Origin: Vibrio sp. 10N
Lineage (GTDB): Bacteria; Pseudomonadota; Gammaproteobacteria; Enterobacterales; Vibrionaceae
Reading direction: 5' to 3'
Assembly (NCBI RefSeq): GCF_036245475.1
Contig: NZ_BTPM01000001.1
Location: 1,302,001 to 1,366,000 of the forward strand
Length of the DNA: 64,000 bases
Shown here: one piece after another, positions 27,252-36,441 of the stretch
How the letters are laid out: every line of letters starts with the position of its first letter
How positions within the stretch are numbered: position 1 is the first letter of the stretch
The notes under the pieces: generated by a model
Seen by the model: the letters and a program-made list of their open reading frames with translations, nothing else
What the model was told of the DNA's origin: nothing
Database searches by the model: none
Program-made: the position numbers and the translations under genes

Positions 27252-27293
27252 CAAAAAATATCGCGATCGCGGCCTACGGCCGCTCCGAAAAAA

Positions 27294-27319
27294 GAACCCC
27301 GCTTGAAAAAGCGGGGTTC
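27294..27319 (-). terminator. Right-end hairpin of IS copy 1, terminator toward the IS interior
   Basis: GAACCCCGCTT / AAGCGGGGTTC with a GAAA loop. On the minus strand it is followed by TTTTTT, so it would stop transcripts entering the element from the right. Confidence 0.7.
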
Positions 27320-27331
27320 GTCAGCAATCTG

Positions 27332-27355
27332 AGCGGTCAATGACCGCTCTTTTTT
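27332..27355 (+). terminator. Right target-site duplicate restoring a complete terminator
   Basis: AGCGGTCAATGACCGCT followed by CTTTTTT. This is the second copy of the BCCT terminator palindrome, now downstream of the IS. Confidence 0.85.
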
Positions 27356-27433
27356 ATTGCTCAAATTCGCGGTTGGCTCGCTCTAACGCAGTAATATTCT
27401 GTGCGAAAATTTGGTGGGGTGGCAATCACGCTA

Positions 27434-27580
27434 ATGGATAAATGGCCGCTTGAGGTAAGCGATGACAGCAATGCGTGGCAGTTGGAAATAGCAGCTAGGC
27501 ATGCTGGCAATCCTGGATTGAAAAGGAGGGTTGATTATGAGGTGCTCAAGGCGCTTGTCAGTATGACAAAAGTGGAATAA
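27434..27580 (+). CDS. Possible small ORF, 48 aa
   Basis: ATG 27434 opens a 48-aa frame beginning MDKWPLEVSDDSNAWQLEIAA and ending VSMTKVE. The composition is protein-like, but no ribosome site is evident. The frame stays open upstream to a stop near 27392, so it may be the tail of a decayed gene. The rest of 27349-27749 shows no gene. Confidence 0.3.
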   Translation: MDKWPLEVSDDSNAWQLEIAARHAGNPGLKRRVDYEVLKALVSMTKVE

Positions 27581-27749
27581 TTGTTTGCTATCTTAGTTGA
27601 GTCAAGAAGATGACGGTGGTTTTTCTTTGTAAGTCAATATATTGTCTCTCGATCTTCACTGGAAATATGTATATTATTCGACCGCCATTAGCACATTCAT
27701 AATTATCATGAATGGCCAGTAAATCCTATAAATAACAGAATAATAACAT

Positions 27750-29633
27750 ATGAACTTATCATTAAGACAAAAGCTCATTGCTGCAACCTTAAGCGCAGTG
27801 ACTCTTATGGCTTTGGCTTTGACGATACTCGCTGCCAATCAACTTTCTTCTCAAACTCATGCAGCAATTTCCGCACGTGCGAACAATGTGTCGTTTGCGG
27901 CAGTGGAAGGCATTAAAAGCTGGATTGATATTCGCAAAGACATCGCCAGTGCGTTTAACGGCTTTGCAGAACAACAAGACAAAGTGCCGTATTTGCAGCA
28001 AGCACGCATCGCTGGCGGCTTCGACGACATTTTCTTTGGTACCCCTGCTGGTGAGATGTATCGTTCTCATCCAGAGCGCAATCGTGCTGATTATGACCCT
28101 CGAACTCGACCTTGGTATCAGGATGCGCAAGCGGCCAACAAACAAATCATCACTGAGGCGTACCAAGACGCAATCACTAATGCGCTGTTAGTGACCATCG
28201 CGGAGCCTGTGCGTGCCAATGGTACTTTGGCGGGTATTGTGGGTGCGGATGTATTAATTGATCAGTTGGTCAATGACGTTATCAGTCTAAATGTGGGTGA
28301 CAATGCTAGTGCGATGCTTATCGACCTCACTAACGGCACGTTTCTCGCGCACCCGAATAAGTCGTTGCTGTTGCAGCCTGTTACAACGCTGGGGCAAAAC
28401 TTGACGACGCGTACTATTGAGCAGAAAGTAGCGGATCGTACGATGCTAGAGCTGACGCTAGGTGGCTCTGAGAAGCTAATGTTGTTCTCACAAGTTCCTG
28501 GCACGAATTGGGTGTTTGCGATTGAGCTAGACAAAGCTACTGAGCTTGCTGGCCACAAAACAGCGCTAACTCAGCTTATTATTACCTCACTCATCATTTT
28601 GGTGTTGGTTGCCGTCATTGCTTCTTGGTTGATGAGTTTCTTGGTGAACGATTTGGCGCGCGTATCAAAAGCACTTAAGGAAATTGCTTCAGGTGAGGGC
28701 GATCTTACCCAGCGCCTTGAGCCAAGGAGTAAGGATGAAGTTGGGCAACTTGCTCGCAACTTTAATACCTTCGTCAGCTACATGCATGAAACCATCATGC
28801 ACCTGAAAGATGTGTCTATTGCACTTTCCGAGCAAGCGAAGGATACGGCGACGCACGCTCGCGTGAGAAGCCAACGTATTCAAACGCAACAAGATGAAAT
28901 TAACATGGTAGCGACCGCCATTAACGAGATGGCTGCTGCGACCCAGGAGATTGCCAACAATGCTGACATGACGGCTTCGAACTCATCGGAAGCGGTAGGC
29001 GCTAGCAATCATGGTGCGGGTCAAGTGTCGCAAACGCAAAGCTCGATTCAAAACTTAGCGACTGAGGTTGATGTAGCAACATCGGTCATTCAGGAGCTAG
29101 AGATTCATGGCAACAGTATCAATACGATTCTTTCGACCATTCAGGATATTGCTGAGCAGACAAACTTATTGGCGCTGAATGCGGCGATTGAAGCTGCTCG
29201 TGCTGGCGAACAAGGTCGTGGTTTCGCGGTGGTTGCCGATGAAGTTCGAGTATTGAGTCAACGTACTCATGCTTCTACACAAGAGATCCAAAGTACCATT
29301 GAAACTCTGCAGGCGACGACAGCCAAAGCGGTGGGTATTATGGGTGACAGTAAGGCATTGGCAGAAACCAGTGTCGATGATGCTAATAGTGCTGCCGCGA
29401 GTCTGACTCAGATCCATGCAGCCGTAGAGCAAATCAGTGACATGGCTGCTCAAATTGCTACCGCAGCGGAAGAGCAAGCATCGGTGACCTCTGAAATCAC
29501 GCGTAACACGCAAGGCATTCGTGATGTATCAGATGAATTAGCAGAAGAGGCGCAAGAAGCGGCGCAGCAGGCTGTTGAATTGTCTGACTTATCTCAGAAA
29601 TTAGAAGGTGAGATAGGACGCTTTAAGATTTAA
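27750..29633 (+). CDS. Methyl-accepting chemotaxis protein with dCache sensor
   Basis: 627 aa. TM1 at ~8-30, periplasmic double-Cache domain (~35-270, with [21 protein letters not shown]), TM2 ~278-300, HAMP ([22 protein letters not shown]) and signalling domain with the hairpin tip [34 protein letters not shown]. It relays a ligand signal to CheA/CheW. dCache domains of this type often bind amino acids, but the ligand is not predictable here. It is monocistronic with a hairpin terminator. Confidence 0.92.
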   Translation: MNLSLRQKLIAATLSAVTLMALALTILAANQLSSQTHAAISARANNVSFAAVEGIKSWIDIRKDIASAFNGFAEQQDKVPYLQQARIAGGFDDIFFGTPAGEMYRSHPERNRADYDPRTRPWYQDAQAANKQIITEAYQDAITNALLVTIAEPVRANGTLAGIVGADVLIDQLVNDVISLNVGDNASAMLIDLTNGTFLAHPNKSLLLQPVTTLGQNLTTRTIEQKVADRTMLELTLGGSEKLMLFSQVPGTNWVFAIELDKATELAGHKTALTQLIITSLIILVLVAVIASWLMSFLVNDLARVSKALKEIASGEGDLTQRLEPRSKDEVGQLARNFNTFVSYMHETIMHLKDVSIALSEQAKDTATHARVRSQRIQTQQDEINMVATAINEMAAATQEIANNADMTASNSSEAVGASNHGAGQVSQTQSSIQNLATEVDVATSVIQELEIHGNSINTILSTIQDIAEQTNLLALNAAIEAARAGEQGRGFAVVADEVRVLSQRTHASTQEIQSTIETLQATTAKAVGIMGDSKALAETSVDDANSAAASLTQIHAAVEQISDMAAQIATAAEEQASVTSEITRNTQGIRDVSDELAEEAQEAAQQAVELSDLSQKLEGEIGRFKI

Positions 29634-29656
29634 TTAAGCTAGGCTCCACCTATGTT

Positions 29657-29697
29657 ACGGCCTGTGTCAGTACCTTACTGGCGCAGGCCGTTTGTTA
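29657..29697 (+). terminator. Intrinsic terminator of the chemoreceptor gene
   Basis: ACGGCCTG / CAGGCCGT outer stem with an inner CAGTA/TACTG stem, then TTTGTT. Confidence 0.75.
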
Positions 29698-29747
29698 GGA
29701 GTATGCTGAAGTTTCAATGGAGTTTGACTGCAACGGAGGTAGATATC

Positions 29748-30353
29748 ATGGCAAATCGCTGTCCTTGGCTGGATGAAACCAAACAAGGCTACGTGGAATA
29801 TCATGACCAAGAGTGGGGCGTACCTGTCCTTGATGATAAAACCTTGTTTGAGTTTCTGGTTCTAGAGTCCGCACAGGCAGGGTTAAGTTGGTACACCATT
29901 CTCAAGAGGCGGGACGGGTATCGGCGCGCTTTTGCTGACTTTGATGTCGAAAAAGTGGCGGCGTTTACCGAAGAGGATGAGCAGCGACTACAGCAAGATA
30001 CTGGCATCATTCGCAATAAGCTTAAAATTAGCTCCACCATTACCAACGCACAACACTTTATTGAAATCCAAAAAGAGTTTGGCAGTTTTCGTCACTACCT
30101 TTGGTCGTTTACCAATCACAAGGTTTTGGTGAGTAGCCACAAGACACTAGAAGATTACCCGGCCACTTCACAGGTCTCGGATGCACTCAGTAAAGATCTT
30201 AAAAAGCGCGGCTTTAAATTTGTAGGCTCGACGATAGTTTATGCGTTCTTGCAGGCGTCTGGTCTGATAAATGATCATAGTCTTGACTGTTATCGACGCC
30301 AAGAGGTTATCGAGAGCTATCAGGCATTAGGTTTAGACTACGAGTTGGTGTAG
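29748..30353 (+). CDS. tag: DNA-3-methyladenine glycosylase I
   Basis: 201 aa from ATG 29748, which has CGGAGGT upstream; the longer frame from 29652 lies in the terminator and is rejected. Zinc-snap residues are present: Cys in RCPW, His in EYHDQEW, and His/Cys in NDHSLDCYR. Core motif SAQAGLSWYTILKRRDGYRRAF. It excises 3-methyladenine from alkylated DNA. A paralogue lies 54 bp downstream on the same strand. Confidence 0.92.
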   Translation: MANRCPWLDETKQGYVEYHDQEWGVPVLDDKTLFEFLVLESAQAGLSWYTILKRRDGYRRAFADFDVEKVAAFTEEDEQRLQQDTGIIRNKLKISSTITNAQHFIEIQKEFGSFRHYLWSFTNHKVLVSSHKTLEDYPATSQVSDALSKDLKKRGFKFVGSTIVYAFLQASGLINDHSLDCYRRQEVIESYQALGLDYELV

Positions 30354-30407
30354 AACCGAGATACTGTAATTGGAATTCGGTGTTTTAGCAGTAGGTGATG
30401 AAAGTAT

Positions 30408-31088
30408 ATGGAAAAGTTTGATTCGATTTATGCGAGAGCTGCAGAGCGGAAAGGGGGAGAGCAGGGGTTAGAGTCCATAGTTTCCAAGCCTCTTTCGCGT
30501 GATGACATTGCCGATATCCCAGAGGATCGTTGGTTGTCTGCCTTTTCTATGAAAGTGTTTCAAAGTGGCATTTCATGGAAGGTGGTGAGAAACAAATGGC
30601 CAAACTTTGAAGAGCACTTTTTCCAGTTTCGTGTAGACCCGTTGCTGATGCTTTCTGAAGAGCAGTGGGAGCAGAAAGCGCAAGATCCTAAGATCATTCG
30701 CCATATGACAAAAGTCATGTCTATCCCTGCGAATGCAGCAATGATACAGCGAGCGCGGTTTGAACATGAGTCTTTTGCACAAATGGTCGCGGATTGGCCT
30801 AAAGAGTCGATAACGGATTTATGGGCCCATCTTAAAAAACACGGAGCCCGCTTGGGGGGAAATACAGGTCCTTATGCCTTGCGCCAGCTTGGTGTTGATA
30901 CCTTTATTCTATCAAATGACGTGGAAGGGTATCTGCGTAACACCAACATCATTGATTCTGGCAGGGGCACAAAACGCGCCATGACAGCCGCAAATAAGGC
31001 GTTTATGGAGTGGCATCAGCAGTCAGGTCGCTCACTGTCTGAGATAAGCCAAATTATTGCTTATGGGTTTGGCGATAATCGCGTTTAG
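30408..31088 (+). CDS. 3-methyladenine glycosylase I-like protein lacking the zinc snap
   Basis: 226 aa. The segment FSMKVFQSGISWKVVRNKWPNFEEHFFQF aligns with the Tag core next door, placing it in the Adenine_glyco family. The Cys and His zinc ligands at both ends of Tag are missing: the N-terminus reads YARAAERKGG, and YLRNTNIIDSGRGTKR replaces the C-terminal His/Cys. It is probably a base-excision glycosylase with another substrate, or an inactive relative. It follows tag by 54 bp, so they are likely co-transcribed. Confidence 0.78.
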   Translation: MEKFDSIYARAAERKGGEQGLESIVSKPLSRDDIADIPEDRWLSAFSMKVFQSGISWKVVRNKWPNFEEHFFQFRVDPLLMLSEEQWEQKAQDPKIIRHMTKVMSIPANAAMIQRARFEHESFAQMVADWPKESITDLWAHLKKHGARLGGNTGPYALRQLGVDTFILSNDVEGYLRNTNIIDSGRGTKRAMTAANKAFMEWHQQSGRSLSEISQIIAYGFGDNRV

Positions 31089-31119
31089 CGGCTCGGAATT
31101 AAAGACATACAGAACCTAA

Positions 31120-31150
31120 CAAAAAGGGCAAACATTGTTTGCCCTTTATT
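31120..31150. terminator. Bidirectional intrinsic terminator
   Basis: AAAGGGCAAAC / GTTTGCCCTTT stem with ATT loop between converging genes. Confidence 0.88.
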
Positions 31151-31178
31151 CTGTTGGAACATTAGTTAGCGCTGCTCA

Positions 31179-31694
31179 TCATGACTCGAGAATGACACGT
31201 GTATCCTCACTCAATGCCTCAAGTTCGCTCGCCACGTCTTCTATCTGCATTGCTGGTGGGATTTTTAGCGCCATAGTAGCGGTAAACAGACTAGAGCCAA
31301 TACCGCCGCCGCCAGCGATGAATACACGGTGACAATCCATATCCAAAATACGAATATCCTGCCCATCTAAGAACTGAGTAATTTCATTGACGATACCAGC
31401 TCTGTCATTGGCATCGAGTCTGAGTTGAAAGATTTTCTCTTGTTCATGGCGGTGCGGGTCGGTGTCTGAAATTTGAACGAGCAAACCTTGTTGATTGTTG
31501 AAGGCATCTTTGACGATTTGCGCATTGTCGCTTGGAAGCTCAACCTTAATGACCGCGGCGACATTATCTTCGATGAAGTTTACTTTACTCACTAACCATT
31601 TACCCCCGTTTTCGTGGGTAACTGACGCAAGGTTTTTAATGGTGGCTGGGGTCGCTTGGCCAACAAAGTTGACGATAAAGGTACTACTGCTCAT
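31179..31694 (-). CDS. ACT-domain protein related to the glycine cleavage repressor GcvR
   Basis: 171 aa with two ACT-like domains: STFIVNFVGQATPATIKNLASVTHENGGKW at the N-terminus and IFQLRLDANDRAGIVNEITQFLDGQDIRI in the second half. GcvR-family proteins bind GcvA or small ligands rather than DNA. It is slightly shorter than E. coli GcvR (190 aa), so it may be a paralogue rather than GcvR itself. It is monocistronic. No glycine-cleavage genes are nearby. Confidence 0.72.
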   Translation of the reverse strand: MSSSTFIVNFVGQATPATIKNLASVTHENGGKWLVSKVNFIEDNVAAVIKVELPSDNAQIVKDAFNNQQGLLVQISDTDPHRHEQEKIFQLRLDANDRAGIVNEITQFLDGQDIRILDMDCHRVFIAGGGGIGSSLFTATMALKIPPAMQIEDVASELEALSEDTRVILES

Positions 31695-31938
31695 ACATTT
31701 CCCTCCACAGGTATAAAACCGATAACTAACTGATTAGTTAATTTTAGTTTAGAACCAAAAGACTTTGGGCGCATGACCAACTTCAAGGATTGAACTTAAA
31801 GCTTAGTATTGAATGCGTTAAATGTTGGAAAGAGCACAAAATGGGTCGATACAGCTACTGCCATCATAAATAATTCATCTCAAAAGTCAGTGTTCTGTCC
31901 GTATACTGGAGTCATCGACACCGATGATGCAGGCGACT

Positions 31939-32415
31939 ATGGAACAATATTGGTGGTTAGGACTCGTAATGGCGTTGCTAAGCATTTGGAAAACCTATTC
32001 TGGCCCAGCTTTGGCGGCCTTGGCTGGGTTTAGCTACTTGGAAATGCTTTTGTTCAATGCGATACCTGCAATGCTCGCTGGTTATGTAGGCTGGCTTGCT
32101 GGGCGCTACTCATACTGGTTTTATTCAGCCAGAACGCTTGGGAAATATCGACCTAGGTTACGCCGCTTCATTCGATCTTGGAAGCGATACGGAAATCGAG
32201 CCATGGCACTTCTCGCTCCGGTTTTAGTCGGTATTCCTTTGTATACCTTGATTGCTCGGCGTATTCGTCAATCACATCAACATACCTTCATCTTGCTCGC
32301 CGCTTCAATACTGTGGTGGAGTGGATTAAGTTTCAGTTTGGTCTCATTACTAGGGGAGAGAATTCCACTCGATTTATCTGACCTTAACGCCTTGATTACT
32401 AGGCTAACTATTTAA
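31939..32415 (+). CDS. Hypothetical inner-membrane protein
   Basis: 158 aa from ATG 31939 (AGGCG upstream); ATGs at 31924 and 31927 are alternatives. Three or four hydrophobic segments, with a basic stretch KYRPRLRRFIRSWKRYG between the second and third. The segment ALLAPVLVGIPLYTLIARRIRQ vaguely recalls small DedA/YqaA-type proteins, but I do not assign a family. It stands alone, 77 bp before the CinA-like gene on the same strand. Confidence 0.6.
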   Translation: MEQYWWLGLVMALLSIWKTYSGPALAALAGFSYLEMLLFNAIPAMLAGYVGWLAGRYSYWFYSARTLGKYRPRLRRFIRSWKRYGNRAMALLAPVLVGIPLYTLIARRIRQSHQHTFILLAASILWWSGLSFSLVSLLGERIPLDLSDLNALITRLTI

Positions 32416-32492
32416 TGGTATGTACCAATATAGACCTATTGCTATTTCTCGTACTCATGTCATCCTTAAAGAAAAACCATTAAGGAGAAATC

Positions 32493-33737
32493 ATGCCTAA
32501 AATAGCGATGCTGAGTACTGGAGAAGAGGTGCTTTATGGTGACATTGTGGATACCAACGCCGCTTGGCTCAGTCGTGTCTTTTATGAGCATGGGTTTTCA
32601 ATGTATAAACGCTCGACAGTAGGAGACCAGCGAGCGTCATTACTGCAAGAGTTGGTGATGTTAAGTCTTAACCTTGATGTCGTTATCGTTAATGGTGGTC
32701 TTGGCCCAACATCGGATGATTTGAGCGCTGAGATTGCCGCTGAAGCGGCTGATGTACCTTTAGTACTGAATCAAGGTTGGTTAGACAATCTTAAATCGTT
32801 TTACGCTCAGCGTGGCAAGGTGATGCCAGAGAGCAACATTAAACAAGCGATGTTACCTCAAGGTGCCAGTGTGGTAGATAACCCTATCGGCACAGCATGT
32901 GGCTTTAAAATGATGATTAATGATTGTTTGTTTTACTTCACGCCCGGTGTACCAAGTGAATTTAAGAAGATGACCACCGAGCAGATCCTCCCCGATCTCT
33001 CTGCTCACTTTCAAACTCAGCAAGGTCGAGCATGTCGCCGTATCTATACTTTCGGCCTATCGGAATCAGGTATTGCTGATACGCTTAAGCATCTCTCCTT
33101 ACCCGCAGATTATGAGTTGGGATACCGCTCGTATTTGCCATTTATTGAGGTAAAGCTTTTTGGACCAGCTGAAGATCTCGATACAGGAACACGTGTCTTG
33201 GCGATGATTGAGAAGTTGCTGCATAGTAACGTGGTTAGCGTGGATGAACCTATGTTAGAACGACTGGGTCATCTGGTTGAACAGAATAACCGAACCATTG
33301 CGATCTCTGAACATGCGACAAAAGGCTACTTGGCTTCATGGCTGCAGGACAATGATCAGGTTGCTCAGCATTGTGGAGCAACTTGGATATTAGGGGCGAA
33401 AACCGCATCGCCACTGGATCGCGACAGTGAACAGCTAGGGGCCACGTTAGCGCTCGCAGGGGCAACAAAAGAGAACTGCAAAGCCGATATTGCCATTTCG
33501 ACGGGTAAGCTTGAGAGCGATCAATTTTCGGTGGCAATATCAACACCAAAAGGCGAGTGGGGACAAACCCTCACGCTGCAACGTCGTTACAGCAATAAAA
33601 ATGTGAAAACGGTGATCAGTACCGTGGCGGCTGACATGCTTCGTCGATACTTGGAAAACAAGCCAATGTTTCCTGACTACGGCTTTTTGACGAGAACCCA
33701 GGACGTCTTCTTACCACTTGATCAAATTACCCCATAG
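32493..33737 (+). CDS. CinA-like protein (MoCF domain plus CinA C-terminal-like domain)
   Basis: 414 aa. N-terminal MoaB/MogA-like domain: MLSTGEEVLYGDIVDTNAAWLS, VIVNGGLGPTSDDLSAEI and FTPGVPSEF, typical of COG1058. The C-terminal ~150 residues (TIAISEHATKGYLASWLQ onward) resemble the NMN amidohydrolase domain, but the usual SxTGG-like motif is not obvious. It may be a nucleotide-recycling protein with a weakened amidase. AAGGAG lies upstream of the ATG. Confidence 0.82.
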   Translation: MPKIAMLSTGEEVLYGDIVDTNAAWLSRVFYEHGFSMYKRSTVGDQRASLLQELVMLSLNLDVVIVNGGLGPTSDDLSAEIAAEAADVPLVLNQGWLDNLKSFYAQRGKVMPESNIKQAMLPQGASVVDNPIGTACGFKMMINDCLFYFTPGVPSEFKKMTTEQILPDLSAHFQTQQGRACRRIYTFGLSESGIADTLKHLSLPADYELGYRSYLPFIEVKLFGPAEDLDTGTRVLAMIEKLLHSNVVSVDEPMLERLGHLVEQNNRTIAISEHATKGYLASWLQDNDQVAQHCGATWILGAKTASPLDRDSEQLGATLALAGATKENCKADIAISTGKLESDQFSVAISTPKGEWGQTLTLQRRYSNKNVKTVISTVAADMLRRYLENKPMFPDYGFLTRTQDVFLPLDQITP

Positions 33738-33928
33738 ATCCGCAGCCAAAATGCATTAAGGTGAATATATACTGTTTGGTTATTTCTATATGAAAATTAG
33801 ATCTACCTCACAGTACGCTGATCTTTAAAGGTATTTTGAAATTCTCATTTTTGAGAGTAGCCGATTGATTCCAGTTGATTAGAATAAAGTTTCACCCAAG
33901 AAAAAGTGGTGTTCAGGAGGGAGGAGAT

Positions 33929-34168
33929 ATGATCCAACAATCCAGAATAAGAGTGTTCTATCAAGTGGCAAATGGGCAGATTATGCTTGGCGAAGCACTC
34001 GGAAAAAAGTGCGGTGATATAGCAGCAATGTGGTTGAAAGCTCCTGTCGAAGAAATCCTGTCAGACGATGGATTTCGCATCTCACTCTATGACGATGGTG
34101 GTCGTCATATCGCCGATAAGAGCGTATCGATGGGGACAGCTGACTCCATTTTATCGACAGTCGATTGA
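33929..34168 (+). CDS. Small hypothetical protein, 79 aa
   Basis: Start ATG 33929 has a near-perfect ribosome site (CAGGAGGGAGGAG). The sequence MIQQSRIRVFYQVANGQI through SILSTVD looks like a small alpha/beta cytoplasmic protein without membrane segments. It is monocistronic, followed by a hairpin at 34192. No family recognised. Confidence 0.7.
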   Translation: MIQQSRIRVFYQVANGQIMLGEALGKKCGDIAAMWLKAPVEEILSDDGFRISLYDDGGRHIADKSVSMGTADSILSTVD

Positions 34169-34189
34169 ACTCAATCATTCATTCTTTTT

Positions 34190-34220
34190 GGGCTGGCCTT
34201 AGTGCCAGCTCTTTTCTTTT
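34190..34220 (+). terminator. Intrinsic terminator
   Basis: GCTGGC / GCCAGC stem (34192-34209 with flanks), then TCTTTTCTTTT. Confidence 0.65.
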
Positions 34221-34360
34221 GTGCCACATCATTCACGTTGTTCTTAACGGATAATATTGAAACTGTGATCTCTTTTGTGCTTTTGCTCTAATTTAGTACT
34301 TCACGCCATTATTTGACTCATACTTGTACAATCTATAACCGAAGTAATGGTCGTTTGAAC

Positions 34361-35380
34361 ATGGAACTCTCATCAATTCAACAGATTAAGACTTTAATCG
34401 ATGATAATGGACAGCCTTTATTTGGTTACCTCACTTCAATACCTGAACAGCTAGATGTCGATAATTTCCGCTTCTTTTCTACCATGGACAAAGAGCGCGG
34501 GGCGTTAGCGAAGTACTTTCACTACAAACAGTTTCAATTCATTAGCCTTTTCACTCCGGATTATGTAATTGGCTTTGCCATTGCCGACATTCGTTACGTC
34601 GGAAACAGCTTCTGCTACCTCTATGACATACAGAGAGACGAGCTCATCGAAGAGAGTTGGTTAAGGCCGTTGGGGATAGGCTACTCAATGACGCCATCTC
34701 CTTGGCAGGGCAAAGCAGAATTTAATAATGGTGCGCTTTGCTTAAAGATAGAAGAAGGCGTTTGGCAAGTCGCGGTGAAGTGCCAGCAGTTCACTATGGA
34801 TGTCACGCTGTTACCTCCCAGCCATGACAGTGCCCCCATTATGGTGAGCTCACCAACGGGATATTCGGGGTGGACGTATACTCAAAAGCATAATGCGTTG
34901 AAAGTGATAGGTCAGCTATTGGTGAAAGGTGAGCCAGTCTCCCTTGATGACGCGCTCGGTGGCTATGATTTTTCAGCGGGATTTATGAGGCGCGAGACCA
35001 GCTGGCGCTGGGCAAGTATTAGTGCCAACTCAAAAGGCAAGCAGATTGGATTGAACCTTGCTGCAGGCGTCAATGAGACTGGCGTGAACGAAAATGCGCT
35101 ATGGATTGACGGCGAACGTGTATTGATGCCTGCTGTTATGTTTGACTTTGACCGTCACAATCCAGACTCAGCTTGGCGCATCTACGATTCTTGTGGGCAG
35201 ATTGATCTTACTTTTACACCCAAAAACGTACGTAAAGAGCGACTTAATCTGTGGCTGTTAAAGAGTAATTTCCGTCAGTTCGTCGGTCGCTTTAAAGGCA
35301 CCATCTCACTAAGTGATGGCCGCCTTATTGATCTCGATGACGTCATGGGTCTAACAGAAGACCACTTCGCAAAATGGTAG
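34361..35380 (+). CDS. DUF2804 family protein
   Basis: 339 aa from ATG 34361 (MELSSIQQIK); an ATG at 34313 would add 16 residues unlike the family start. LIDDNGQPLFGYLTSIPEQ and KYFHYKQFQFISLFTPDYVIGFAIADI are recognisable DUF2804 segments, and SWRWASISANSKGKQIGLNLAAGVNET lies in the second half. It resembles the lipocalin-like AttH/hydroxyneurosporene synthase-type fold, but the role is unknown. It precedes the hydroxylase gene by 62 bp; a lipid-related pair is possible. Confidence 0.75.
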   Translation: MELSSIQQIKTLIDDNGQPLFGYLTSIPEQLDVDNFRFFSTMDKERGALAKYFHYKQFQFISLFTPDYVIGFAIADIRYVGNSFCYLYDIQRDELIEESWLRPLGIGYSMTPSPWQGKAEFNNGALCLKIEEGVWQVAVKCQQFTMDVTLLPPSHDSAPIMVSSPTGYSGWTYTQKHNALKVIGQLLVKGEPVSLDDALGGYDFSAGFMRRETSWRWASISANSKGKQIGLNLAAGVNETGVNENALWIDGERVLMPAVMFDFDRHNPDSAWRIYDSCGQIDLTFTPKNVRKERLNLWLLKSNFRQFVGRFKGTISLSDGRLIDLDDVMGLTEDHFAKW

Positions 35381-35442
35381 CGCTGCCTACTGGCACTTTG
35401 CGTGCCAATAACGCGTTTGGATAACCCCGATATAGGAATGGA

Positions 35443-36288
35443 ATGGATACACTCGCAGATAACCCGGAATGGCTGTTGGTGGCGTTAGCGCCGCTATTCT
35501 TGATCATGATGCTACTTGAATATTGGTTTGGGCAGCGTGCGAATAGGCTTCCCGATTCCGCTACGTATTCACTCAAAGAGCTGGTGTGCAATTTTTCTCT
35601 GGCGGGATTGCACCAACTGTCGGATTTACTCACGGGCTTTCTGATCGCGAAGCTCTACTTACTCCTATTCGGTTGGAAGCTATTTGATGTCCAGATGTCA
35701 CTGCCGATGTTTGTAGTGCTGATGGTACTCCAAGATTTCTTATACTATTGGTTTCATCGTGCGAGCCACCGAGTGCGCTGGATGTGGGCGGCACATGTCG
35801 TTCACCACAGTTCAGAAAATATGAATTTCAGTACGGCCTTTAGGCAAAGCTTGATGTATCCCTTAGCGGGGATGTGGCTGTTTTGGATTCCGTTGGTCAT
35901 CATTGGTTTTGAGCCTAAATGGGTGATTTTCGTTGTGCTGCTAAATCTCGGTTTGCAATTTTTCGTTCACACTCAGTGGATCCGCAAGCTCAGCGTTTTG
36001 GAGTGGGTGATCAACACCCCGTCACACCATCGAGTCCATCATGGCGTCAACGCGCAATATATTGATAAAAACTATGCGGGCATTTTGATTATTTGGGATC
36101 GCATGTTTGGCACCTTTGAGCCAGAAGTCGAGACGGTACGTTATGGGATCAGCAAGCCGGTTAATAGTTATAACCCATTGGTCGTTACCTTTGCTGAGTG
36201 GCGAGATATGTTGTCTTCCGTGGCCGAAGAGAAGAGTTGGCTAGGGAAGGTGAGGGTGATACTCAAACCACCGTCAGATGTATCATAA
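35443..36288 (+). CDS. Fatty acid hydroxylase / sterol desaturase superfamily protein
   Basis: 281 aa membrane protein. The three histidine boxes of the di-iron site are present: HRASH (about residue 105), HVVHHSSE (about 119) and HRVHHGVN (about 198). Four or so hydrophobic segments surround them. The substrate is probably a membrane lipid or fatty acyl chain, not defined here. The second IS copy sits only 32 bp after its stop codon, beside its terminator. Confidence 0.85.
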   Translation: MDTLADNPEWLLVALAPLFLIMMLLEYWFGQRANRLPDSATYSLKELVCNFSLAGLHQLSDLLTGFLIAKLYLLLFGWKLFDVQMSLPMFVVLMVLQDFLYYWFHRASHRVRWMWAAHVVHHSSENMNFSTAFRQSLMYPLAGMWLFWIPLVIIGFEPKWVIFVVLLNLGLQFFVHTQWIRKLSVLEWVINTPSHHRVHHGVNAQYIDKNYAGILIIWDRMFGTFEPEVETVRYGISKPVNSYNPLVVTFAEWRDMLSSVAEEKSWLGKVRVILKPPSDVS

Positions 36289-36292
36289 GACG

Positions 36293-36319
36293 AAAAAAAC
36301 GGCTCATCAGAGCCGTTTT
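36293..36319 (+). terminator. Terminator stem, left target-site duplicate of IS copy 2
   Basis: 36296-36319 is a perfect 10+4+10 palindrome (AAAACGGCTC / GAGCCGTTTT) with ATCA loop. It was a bidirectional terminator between the hydroxylase gene and yfaE and is repeated exactly at 37913-37936. Confidence 0.87.
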
Positions 36320-36381
36320 CAGACTGCTGACAAAGGTCTAGCTTTCAAGCTAGACCTTTGATCTAATAGGAGTATCGAAAT

Positions 36382-36441
36382 ATGGATACTCCTATATGCT
36401 TCAAAAACCTTCTCCTCAGCAATACGAACTCGAAATGGTAA
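36382..36441 (+). CDS. Short leader ORF of IS copy 2 (19 aa)
   Basis: Same arrangement as in copy 1: the ribosome site TAGGAG is spaced for ATG 36382, which overlaps the transposase start in another frame. The base change at 36393 turns CCG into CCT, both proline, so the peptide is unchanged. Confidence 0.4.
   Translation: MDTPICFKNLLLSNTNSKW

Larger units (their letters stand above)
25739..27331 (+). mobile_element. IS1182-family insertion sequence, copy 1 (1593 bp)
   Basis: Ends are CAGACTGCTGAC and GTCAGCAATCTG, a 12-bp terminal inverted repeat with one mismatch. A 17-bp direct duplication, AGCGGTCAATGACCGCT, flanks it (25722-25738 and 27332-27348). It carries one transposase gene, a left hairpin (25751-25778) and a right hairpin (27294-27319). 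I found one difference from copy 2 in the parts I compared, at 25812. A near-identical second copy and intact duplications indicate recent movement. Confidence 0.93.
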
